Source: a virus
Direction: 5' to 3' (one strand)
Virus record (IMG/VR): IMGVR_UViG_3300036715_003744
Coordinates: 1-43,466 of that record
Length of the DNA stretch: 43,466 bases
The notes beneath the pieces are model-generated. The model saw nothing but the letters and a program-made list of their open reading frames with translations. It did no database searches and had not been told where the DNA came from. Position numbers and translations under genes: made by a program. Of the stretch, positions 1 through 6,946 are shown in pieces (position 1 is the first letter of the stretch; the number at the start of each line of letters is the position of its first letter).

Positions 1-814
1 GCGTCCTTCAGTCGTCGGTCAGCGGCTTCCCGTTCAGGAAGTCGTTCGTTACCTGCTGCGACTCCTCGTCCGTCATGCTCGGCCGCGGGCGCAGGGCTGC
101 TCTCTCGGCTCGCTCCTTCTCCATGATCCGCCAGTTCTTGAGGGGCGGCCCCGAGAACTTCACGCTGGTCACCTTCGACCCGGGCGGCAGCATCGACAGA
201 AACTCCTGCAGGTTGCGCGGCTTCTCGGCGGGCGCGTTCGTCGGCGAGGAGTTGCTTGGCGATTCGGAGGGATTCGGCGAAGTCGACTCCGCGCTTTCCT
301 GCCTTGGCGAGTCGCTCTTTGTCGAGGTTGAGCTGGGCTTCTGCGTCATCGATATTCTCCCCGATGCCGGCCCCAAAGGTGAGGCCGGGCACGGTCTCGC
401 GAAGAACGGTTCCGTCCTCCTGCGTGACCTGCACCTCGACTGTGCGCTCTTCAACGGATATGCGCAACTCACGTACGAATCTTTCCAGCGCCGCCTTGTC
501 GTTTCCGTCGAGGGTGTATTCGTCACCGCTGACGTGGGTCCCAATGAAGTCGTGGGCGTCCATCTCGGTCATCGCCCTCCCGAAGGCCTCGATGATCTGG
601 TCGCCACCCGCATCGGTAAGCAGCGTGTTGAACGCTTTCAGCAGGTTGAGGTCGAGGCTGACGTGGAACTTCTGGGGGTGCTTCTCAAGGTACCGGTCGC
701 GCCCGTCCTTGGTCCAGAGGCCGGTGGCCTTCTCGACGTACATCTCGTTGAAGGCCTCGCTGGGCAGCCGCTTCGCCAGCGCCTCCTTCAGGTGCTCGGC
801 GATGGGGGTGTCGG
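1..814. repeat. Left copy of the 814-base terminal overlap (allele A)
   Basis: Every position x aligns with 42652+x without net insertion or deletion. About the first 97 and the last 215 bases are almost identical to the right copy, while the middle (about 98-600) differs at many positions. Both copies stop exactly at the window edges, which is expected if an assembler closed a circle through a locus with two alleles, and not expected for a genuine tandem duplication. Confidence 0.85.
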
Positions 815-3800
815 TGACCGGCTTGGCGTCGAGCTTCAGCGGGCCGCTGGGGGCCTTCAGGGGCTGCGCACCACGCTCCGCGCGCTGGGCTGGCGTCGCC
901 TTCTCGGCCGTGCTCTTCGCCTCATTCACCATCGCGGCCGAGGCGCGCAGCATGGTGGGGTTGTCCTTCGTGACGTGCTTGGGCTCGGCAACCGCGCCCG
1001 ACAGCTGAAAGCCCTGCAGCACCGGGTTTGCGTTGGCCTTGGCCAGGGCGGCGTCGAGCTGCTCCTGGGTGACGTTGGCGATGGCGAAGTCGCCCTTTAC
1101 CTTCGAGAGGGTGCCGTTCTGGAGCTCGGGTGCCGCGGCGAGGGCCTGCGCAGCCGCGGCGTAGACCGCGTCGCCCGACTTGTGGCCGCCCTGCTTGTCG
1201 TTGGCGTACTTCACGCCCTCGATGCTGATGGTGCCCACGGTCTTCGCGGTGGGCTCGATGCGGGCCCAGGCGCGGTCATTCAGCAGGCCCGACGTGGAGT
1301 CGTGGAAGAAGTCGCGCTCGAGCGCCGCCTTGCCCTCGGGGGTGGTGACGTCCTGCTCGTTGAGGCGCCTGGCCAACTCGGCGAAGACGGGTGACGTCTC
1401 GGCGTCGATGGTGCGCCCCTGCTTCGTGCCGGCGAGGGCCTCGTCGCCGCGGGCGACCACGATGGGTTGATCGGGGAAGAGCTCGGCCGCGGTCTTCTGG
1501 AAGTCCTGCACCGCGGTGCCGGTGAGGTGGCGCACCACCAGGGCGACGGTGCGCGCCTCGTCCTTCGACGCGCCCGAGTCGCGAAGCTGCTGCTCGAGCG
1601 CCTCGGTATGCCGGTTGAGCGTCTCGGCGTCGGCCTGGCTGCGCAGGGCCTCGTCGGCGATCCGCTGTGCCTGGTGCTCGATGGCCGCCGCCTGCTCGCC
1701 CTTGAGCTGGTTGGGCGTCAGCAGCTCGGGGTGCGTCGACGTGTCGCCGGCGAGCGCCTTCGCCGCTTCGCTGGTGCCGTAGGCGCGGTTGACCTGCTCG
1801 AGCGGGACCTCGACCCGGCCGCCCGAGGCAACGGCCTCAGCCAACTTGGCGGGCCCGTCCTCGCCCAGCAGCTTGGTGACCTCGGTGTCGAGCGCCTCGC
1901 CCTCGAGGCCCTTCTCCTGGAAGTACTTCGCCACGGCCGGGCCGTCGATGTGCAGCGCGGTGACGGGCGGCCCGCTTTTGCCGGTGACGCCCTCCATCAC
2001 CGTCGCCATGCCCTTCGGGTCGGCCTTGGCCGCCTCATGCTCGGAGGCCTTGAGGATCTGCTTCACCACGTCGCCGTTGCGCTGCTCGCGGCTGCGCACC
2101 AGCGCGGGCCCGGCGAGCGACAGCACGGAGCCGACGCCGCCCACAGCCAGGCCACCGAGCGCGCCCACCACGCCCGAGCGCCCCATCTCCTCGGGGTTCA
2201 GAATCGGGTGCTCGGGCAACTTGATGGTGGCCTTGGTCGCGTCGACCGCGGCTTGGGCGAGCGAGGTCTCGCCGGCGGCGACCTTCTCGGCTTCCTTGCG
2301 CAGCGCGCCCTTGTCGCCGCCCGCGACGCCCTCGGTGATGGCCGGGACAATCTCGTCGACCATTTCCTGCATGGTCTCCTCGAGGCCGTTCTCGGCGCCC
2401 GACTCGACCCACTGCTTGCCCGCCTTGGCCGCGGCGACGCGGAAGCGCGGGTTCGCCAGCATCAGCCGCTTGATTTCGCTAGCCCCGTCGGCGAGCAACG
2501 CTTCGCGCATGGGCCCGAGCGTCTTCAGCATGGCCCGCATCTCGAGCACCTCGAGGCCGGCCTTCAGGGCGCCCGCGATGATGGCGCCGCCGGCGGCTTC
2601 CTGCACGGTGAGCGAGCGCCCGTCCTCGAGCTTCAGGTCGCGGAGCTGCTCGTACGTGCTGCCCGTCTCAGTGCGGAAGCTGTACTCGAAGGTGCCCCAC
2701 GTGGCGCCTGTCTTGGCACCGAGCCGCATGCCCGCCGTTGCGCCCTTCATGGCGCCCTGGGGTGAACGGGTGGCGACGCCGCCCACGATGCCGCCGGCGA
2801 TGCCGAGCGCGGTGGACCCGGCGCTGGCGTCCTGCAGCACCGTCGGCAGCATCTCGACCATGCTGGTGACGGCCTGCGCTGCGTCGGCGGCGACGCGCCC
2901 GAGCTGACCCTCACCCAGGGCCCGCGGCCGCGCATCGAGCTTCAGGTCGTGGATCTGCGAGCGAAGCGCCAGCGTCTCGTCAGGCGTGGCGCCGCGCAGT
3001 TCGAGCAGCATCAGGTCGTGCATCAGCGCACTCGCCTGCTGGCCGGCCCGTTGCTCGTTGGTGCGCTCGCCCAGTTTCGTGCTGTCGATGGGGTGCAGCG
3101 GGTCGAAGGGCCCGGTGGCCTTGGCCGCGCGCTCGTCGACCAGCTCTTCGGTGTGCTTGGCCGCCTCCTCGCGCTTGTCCTTCTCCTCGAGGATGGTGCG
3201 GGCGGTCGCGAGGTCGGCCCCGTGGTCCTTCAGGAAGGCGGCGCGCTCGGCAGGGTCGGCCGCCATCGTGCCGGTCTCCCAGTCCTTGCGCACGAGCTCA
3301 CGCGCGACGCCCTCACGCACGTCGCGAATGGGCGAGTCGAGGCGCAGGCCGCCCTTGTACCCGGGCACCGTGGCGCGCAGCAGCGGGCCCAGGGCGAGGT
3401 CTTGGGCCACCCGCGCGGTCTCGATGGGGTGCGCGATGACGTTGCCCACCGCGTCACCGAGGGCCCTCAGGCTCTCGCTCAGGAAGCCGTGCTCGACGTC
3501 GGCAAGAATGACGGGCGCGATGGCGGGGTTGTCAACCGCCCATGCCTGCACCTCGGGCAGGGTCTGTTTGCGCCAGGTGTCGACGTCGAAGTTCGCCAGC
3601 GCCGCGGTGCGACGGAACTCGGGCAGATGCTGGCGCACCATGTCGACCTTCAGCCCCCAGCGGTCGGCGATGGCCAGCGCGGCCGCATCGTCTCCCATGC
3701 CAGCAGTCGGGTCGGGAATCTTCTGCAGCTGCCCGAAGGCGAACCTCAGCCGCTCGTCTTCGGCTTCCTTCTTGGCCAGGTATTCGGGCGAGTAGACGAG

Positions 3801-4073
3801 CGAGTCTTTCTTTTCTTCCTTCTGCTCGCCCTGGACCTGCCACGTCAGCATGCCCGTGGGACTGATGAAGTCGGCGGTGAGCGGCACCTCCTTGGGCATG
3901 AAGCCGTGCGACGACGTATCGGGCATCTGCGTCGGCTCGCCGCCGGGCTCGGTCGCTTTCGCGGGAGCGGGGGTCTCGTCGGCCAGGAATGCGTCAGGGT
4001 CAAACTCGTCGACAGAGGGCTCAGCAGCAGGCTCAGCCAGGAAGGCATCAGGGTCGAACTCGGGGTCGCTCAC
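1..4073 (-). CDS. Giant polyvalent ejection protein, N-terminal part (runs off window; continues at 43466)
   Basis: Reading frame open from a GTG at 4073 (GTGA overlap with the stop of the preceding gene) to base 1, about 1,357 codons, with no stop. The N-terminus is acidic and repeats DEFDPDAFLA-like units. Gly/Ala-rich hydrophobic stretches lie at about residues 390-440 and 625-657. Two tandem GGDEF-like regions follow: about 905-1015 (TSGLLNDRAW, GHKSGD, with KGDFA in place of GGDEF) and about 1125-1245 (SGDEY). The same sequence recurs at the right end of the window, so the true product is probably one 2,809-residue protein finishing at 38296. Position after the gp13/14/15-like internal virion genes fits a DNA-ejection protein. 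The domain assignment is by eye; enzymatic activity is unknown. Confidence 0.85.
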   Translation of the reverse strand, partial: MSDPEFDPDAFLAEPAAEPSVDEFDPDAFLADETPAPAKATEPGGEPTQMPDTSSHGFMPKEVPLTADFISPTGMLTWQVQGEQKEEKKDSLVYSPEYLAKKEAEDERLRFAFGQLQKIPDPTAGMGDDAAALAIADRWGLKVDMVRQHLPEFRRTAALANFDVDTWRKQTLPEVQAWAVDNPAIAPVILADVEHGFLSESLRALGDAVGNVIAHPIETARVAQDLALGPLLRATVPGYKGGLRLDSPIRDVREGVARELVRKDWETGTMAADPAERAAFLKDHGADLATARTILEEKDKREEAAKHTEELVDERAAKATGPFDPLHPIDSTKLGERTNEQRAGQQASALMHDLMLLELRGATPDETLALRSQIHDLKLDARPRALGEGQLGRVAADAAQAVTSMVEMLPTVLQDASAGSTALGIAGGIVGGVATRSPQGAMKGATAGMRLGAKTGATWGTFEYSFRTETGSTYEQLRDLKLEDGRSLTVQEAAGGAIIAGALKAGLEVLEMRAMLKTLGPMREALLADGASEIKRLMLANPRFRVAAAKAGKQWVESGAENGLEETMQEMVDEIVPAITEGVAGGDKGALRKEAEKVAAGETSLAQAAVDATKATIKLPEHPILNPEEMGRSGVVGALGGLAVGGVGSVLSLAGPALVRSREQRNGDVVKQILKASEHEAAKADPKGMATVMEGVTGKSGPPVTALHIDGPAVAKYFQEKGLEGEALDTEVTKLLGEDGPAKLAEAVASGGRVEVPLEQVNRAYGTSEAAKALAGDTSTHPELLTPNQLKGEQAAAIEHQAQRIADEALRSQADAETLNRHTEALEQQLRDSGASKDEARTVALVVRHLTGTAVQDFQKTAAELFPDQPIVVARGDEALAGTKQGRTIDAETSPVFAELARRLNEQDVTTPEGKAALERDFFHDSTSGLLNDRAWARIEPTAKTVGTISIEGVKYANDKQGGHKSGDAVYAAAAQALAAAPELQNGTLSKVKGDFAIANVTQEQLDAALAKANANPVLQGFQLSGAVAEPKHVTKDNPTMLRASAAMVNEAKSTAEKATPAQRAERGAQPLKAPSGPLKLDAKPVTDTPIAEHLKEALAKRLPSEAFNEMYVEKATGLWTKDGRDRYLEKHPQKFHVSLDLNLLKAFNTLLTDAGGDQIIEAFGRAMTEMDAHDFIGTHVSGDEYTLDGNDKAALERFVRELRISVEERTVEVQVTQEDGTVLRETVPGLTFGAGIGENIDDAEAQLNLDKERLAKAGKRGVDFAESLRIAKQLLADERARREAAQPAGVSVDAAARVEGDQREVLGAAPQELADHGEGASRESSPAPAAEHDGRGVAAGNERLPEREAADRRLKD
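8..349 (-). CDS. Embedded overlapping ORF, allele A (113 aa, +1 frame inside giant gene)
   Basis: A 113-codon frame lies wholly inside the giant gene, shifted +1. It begins at ATG 349 with a GGGGAG Shine-Dalgarno 7 bases upstream, both conserved in the other allele at 43001. The first third is Ser/Thr/Pro-rich. The rest looks like an ordinary folded protein (KPRNLQEFL, LPPGSKVTS, GPPLKNWR) and ends in LTDD. In my hand alignment of 46 codons in the second half, this frame keeps about 28 residues with about 9 synonymous changes, while the host frame keeps about 20 with about 1. That is what selection on this frame would give. No homologue is recognised. A +1 frameshift from the giant frame is an alternative, but no slippery site is seen. 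Confidence 0.6.
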   Translation of the reverse strand: MTQKPSSTSTKSDSPRQESAESTSPNPSESPSNSSPTNAPAEKPRNLQEFLSMLPPGSKVTSVKFSGPPLKNWRIMEKERAERAALRPRPSMTDEESQQVTNDFLNGKPLTDD

Positions 4074-5974
4074 GGGCCCAGCTTTCTGCGCACGGCAGCC
4101 GCGCGCGCGTCATTCGGGTTCTTCTCCAGCCATCTCATGCCGGCAGCGCGCGTCGCGTCAGCCGCCTTCGGTGTGGCGTGGGGCTTCGGAGGCGCGGCCG
4201 GGGCCAAGGTGGGGCCGGTAGGCGCGGCGGTGGGCGACAGGGCCTTGGTGCGCTCGAGCACCACCTTCTCTTCGGGCGTGAGAGGCACGGTGCCGGCGGG
4301 GCCCTTCGTGTCAAACCAGAAGGTGCGGGGATTGAGAATGGCTTCGCGCTGGAGGTCGGCCGCCATCTTCTCGCGCGTGGCCGTGTCGGGCGGCTTGTTG
4401 CCGTGCGCGTCGAGGTACTGCTGGTACTGCACGGCCGCTCGAGCACGCCAGGTGTCGGCCTGGTCCTGGTTCTTGGGCGGGACCGTCTTCGACTTCTTGT
4501 CGCCGAGGGCTTTCGAAATGTCCTTCTCGACGTCTTCGACGTACGAGTTGTAGTTCGTCGAGAGTCCCTTCTTCACCATGTCGGCGGCGATGCGCTGCTG
4601 CTTGGCCACCTCCATGCGCCCCTGATCGTCGACGGCCTTGCCCGCCACCCAGTGGTCGACGGTGGCCTTGACCTGCTCCTCGAGGGGGAGTGCCTGGAAC
4701 GTGGTGAGGGCCAGCCGATTGGCCGCTGCCTGTTCGCGCCGGGCGTCGGCCGCCTCTCGTCGGTCATCGGCGTTCAGCTTGCGCCAGCGGTCGTTCTCGA
4801 TGCGCTGATCGCGCTGCATCTGCAGGAGGAACTCGTTGTCGTTCTGGTGCAGCCAGGCGTAGGCCTTCGCCGGAATCTGCTGCTTGTCGACCTCAGCCCC
4901 GCGGGCGGCGTTGCGGTAGTTGTCGCGCACCGACACGAAGGCTTCGTGCTCGACGTGCAACTGCTTCTCGAGCAGGTCGCGCACCTCGCTGCGCCGGGCC
5001 TCGGGAATGGCGTTGAGCTTCTCGCGTGCTGCGTCGCCGTCGACATAGCCGGTTTCCTTGTTCTTCGAGGTGGCCACTATTTCGGCCACGGTCTTCTCGT
5101 CTTCGGCGCTCTTCAGCTGCTTGTGCTGGGCGAGCTCAGCGCGGGTGATGGCGGCGTGCACCTCGTCGGTGCCGGTGCCGATCCACTTCCTGTCGATCTC
5201 GAGACGCAGCTTCGCGTACTCGATGTCGTCGTGCTCGATGGCCGAGTAGATGGCTGCTTTGGCCGCGTCGGCCCGCACCTTCGCCTCGGCCGCGTCCGCC
5301 TGCTCCGGTGAGGTCGCGAGCTCGCGGGCCGACTTCACGGCGAGGCCCACCTTCACCCAGTTGAGTGGGTCGGCGTAGTCGTTGGCGACGCTGCGCACCG
5401 TCTCGCTCGAGAGCGCGGTGGACGCGGCCGTCTTCGCCTGCTCGAACTGGGTCGCCGCATGCTGCTCGACCTGCCGCCGGGCCGACTCGAGCGCCACCTG
5501 GCTGCGCATGTGGAACTCGGCGCGGGCCGCTTCCGGGAGCGTCTCGGCGATGGTGTCGCGGTCCTTGATGAGGCTGTCTAGTACCTCGGCGGACTTGGCG
5601 TGGGCGTCCTGGCCCTTCGTCGAGAGGTAGCCCGAGGTGTCGTATTTGCCGCCGTTGAAGGAGGCGTCGATCTGCTGCTGGGGCGACGCGTCGAAGGCGG
5701 CGTTGATTTGCCCCTGCGACGTGGAGTCGCCCTGCAGCCGCGAGGTGGTCGACTTCTCGAGGTTGGCCAGCCCCTCGGCCACCTTCATCTGGTTGGCCTT
5801 CTCGACGGCCTTGCGGTTGACGTCTTCGGCCGTATTGAGGGCGTTGTCGGCTGCGCCGCCCAGCTGCCCGAGGGCTTGGCCCACCTGGTCGTTGGCTTCG
5901 ACTCGCATCGGGCCCGGGCCCTGGTAGAGCGCCCCCTTCACCTGCACGTCTTGCTCGAGTTCCGGGACCTTCAT
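4070..5974 (-). CDS. Large internal virion protein (gp15-like), helical
   Basis: 634 residues from ATG 5974, which has a GGAGGA 5 bases upstream and overlaps the TGA of the gene before (TGATG). A GTG three bases earlier is possible but too close to the SD. The protein is highly charged and Ala/Gln/Glu-rich with long predicted helices throughout and a Pro/Ala-rich stretch near residues 570-600. There is no signal peptide or membrane span. No catalytic motif was recognised. Its place between the gp14-like gene and the giant ejection gene matches T7-type internal core proteins ejected with DNA. The assignment is by context and composition rather than by a specific motif. Confidence 0.6.
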   Translation of the reverse strand: MKVPELEQDVQVKGALYQGPGPMRVEANDQVGQALGQLGGAADNALNTAEDVNRKAVEKANQMKVAEGLANLEKSTTSRLQGDSTSQGQINAAFDASPQQQIDASFNGGKYDTSGYLSTKGQDAHAKSAEVLDSLIKDRDTIAETLPEAARAEFHMRSQVALESARRQVEQHAATQFEQAKTAASTALSSETVRSVANDYADPLNWVKVGLAVKSARELATSPEQADAAEAKVRADAAKAAIYSAIEHDDIEYAKLRLEIDRKWIGTGTDEVHAAITRAELAQHKQLKSAEDEKTVAEIVATSKNKETGYVDGDAAREKLNAIPEARRSEVRDLLEKQLHVEHEAFVSVRDNYRNAARGAEVDKQQIPAKAYAWLHQNDNEFLLQMQRDQRIENDRWRKLNADDRREAADARREQAAANRLALTTFQALPLEEQVKATVDHWVAGKAVDDQGRMEVAKQQRIAADMVKKGLSTNYNSYVEDVEKDISKALGDKKSKTVPPKNQDQADTWRARAAVQYQQYLDAHGNKPPDTATREKMAADLQREAILNPRTFWFDTKGPAGTVPLTPEEKVVLERTKALSPTAAPTGPTLAPAAPPKPHATPKAADATRAAGMRWLEKNPNDARAAAVRRKLGP

Positions 5975-6447
5975 CACATTCCTCCGAGGAAGCTGGTGAG
6001 GCCGTTAGCCATCTTCGAGAGCGCGCTGATGCCGTTGGCGTAGTCGTCGGCGTTGAGCTTGTCGGACGCCGCCTTCATCTGGAGCCCGTACTGATCAGCC
6101 GTGCGCCGGTACCCGAGCGCCTGCCGCACGGCATTGTTCTCGGCGTTCTGCGCGTTGAGCTCGGCGGTGAGCGCGGTCGAGGCCTGCTGCTCGGCCGGGG
6201 TACCCGACGACACATCGACCCCCGAGGCGGCATAGGCGGCCTTCTGGGCGCCGATGACCTGGCTGCCCCGCATGCGCTGCTGGCCGGCCGCGATGCCGCC
6301 CTGCTGCAGGGCGTCGACCGCGTTCATGTCCGCGCCCAAGCGCGCGCGCCGCATCTGCTCGTAGTTGGTGTCGAAGGCCTTGTGCTCGGCGTCGTTCGCC
6401 ATGGCGGCCTGCGGGAGAGCAAGAAGGAAGTCGAAAAGGCCAGACAT
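5974..6447 (-). CDS. Internal virion protein B-like (gp14-like)
   Basis: 157 residues. ATG at 6447 follows GAGGTAGGT. A short hydrophobic N-terminus (MSGLFDFLLALPQAA) leads into an Ala/Gln-rich helical protein carrying AAYAASGVDVSSGTP near residue 70. That signature is typical of podoviral internal virion proteins of the T7 gp14 class. The C-terminus is hydrophobic and Gly-rich (GLTSFLGG). The gene lies directly after the gp13-like gene and overlaps the start of the gp15-like gene, the usual order in the ejection module. It probably helps form the channel that carries DNA across the envelope (family knowledge). Confidence 0.65.
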   Translation of the reverse strand: MSGLFDFLLALPQAAMANDAEHKAFDTNYEQMRRARLGADMNAVDALQQGGIAAGQQRMRGSQVIGAQKAAYAASGVDVSSGTPAEQQASTALTAELNAQNAENNAVRQALGYRRTADQYGLQMKAASDKLNADDYANGISALSKMANGLTSFLGGM

Positions 6448-6454
6448 GGCGCAC

Positions 6455-6946
6455 CTACCTCAGGACGATGGGATGAAACGGCAGGCCCGCAGGGCCGACG
6501 GCCACGGGGTCGAGCACCTGAAAGCCGAGGGACCGCGCCGCGCCCAAGGCCTGCGTGTGCCGGGCGTCGACCACCTGGTGGAACTCCCCGAAGAGCGCGC
6601 GGAGTGGCTTGAGGATCTTCCTGCCCGCGCGCCAGAAAGTGAGCTTGTGCTGGTCGACGACCTTCGAGGTGAGCAGCCAGAAAATCGACTTCGAGGTCCC
6701 ACCCAGGAGCGAGTGCTTGAGCGGCGCGGTGCCCAGGCAGCACGCCAGCTTCCCGTCGAAGAGCACCGCCGCGCACCAGCCTCCGCGCTCCGACTCGACG
6801 ATGCTGTCGACCACGGCCCGCATGGGCGTCAGGCCCAACGCCGCGCACTCGGCCACGTCGGCCGCGCGCATCTGCTGCGCCAGCTCGAGCACGTGGGCCG
6901 AGGTCACCGGCACGAAATGGACATCAGCCGCCAACGTCGACCTCAC
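6455..6946 (-). CDS. Internal virion protein A-like (T7 gp13 / DUF2833-like)
   Basis: 163 residues from GTG 6946, overlapping the end of the tail-nozzle gene by 23 bases; an in-frame TTG at 6934 is a possible shorter start. The fold pattern resembles the small GNAT-like gp13 family: VTSAHVLELAQQMRAADVAE near the N-terminus, then VLFDGKLACCLGTAP and FWLLTSKVV strands, ending with VDARHTQALGAARSLGF. In T7 this protein is needed for virion morphogenesis. Acetyltransferase activity is not expected. Position after the tail tube genes supports the call. Confidence 0.65.
   Translation of the reverse strand: MRSTLAADVHFVPVTSAHVLELAQQMRAADVAECAALGLTPMRAVVDSIVESERGGWCAAVLFDGKLACCLGTAPLKHSLLGGTSKSIFWLLTSKVVDQHKLTFWRAGRKILKPLRALFGEFHQVVDARHTQALGAARSLGFQVLDPVAVGPAGLPFHPIVLR

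Noticed and set aside
1-814. True terminal redundancy or tandem paralogous duplication
   Set aside because: Exact terminal repeats should be identical, and a tandem duplication would not end precisely at both window edges while truncating one frame at both sides. The allele explanation fits better.
75-4553. Long plus-strand open frames opposite the giant and gp15-like genes
   Set aside because: They are antisense shadows caused by high GC. The minus strand has continuous coding with recognisable domains and coupled starts.
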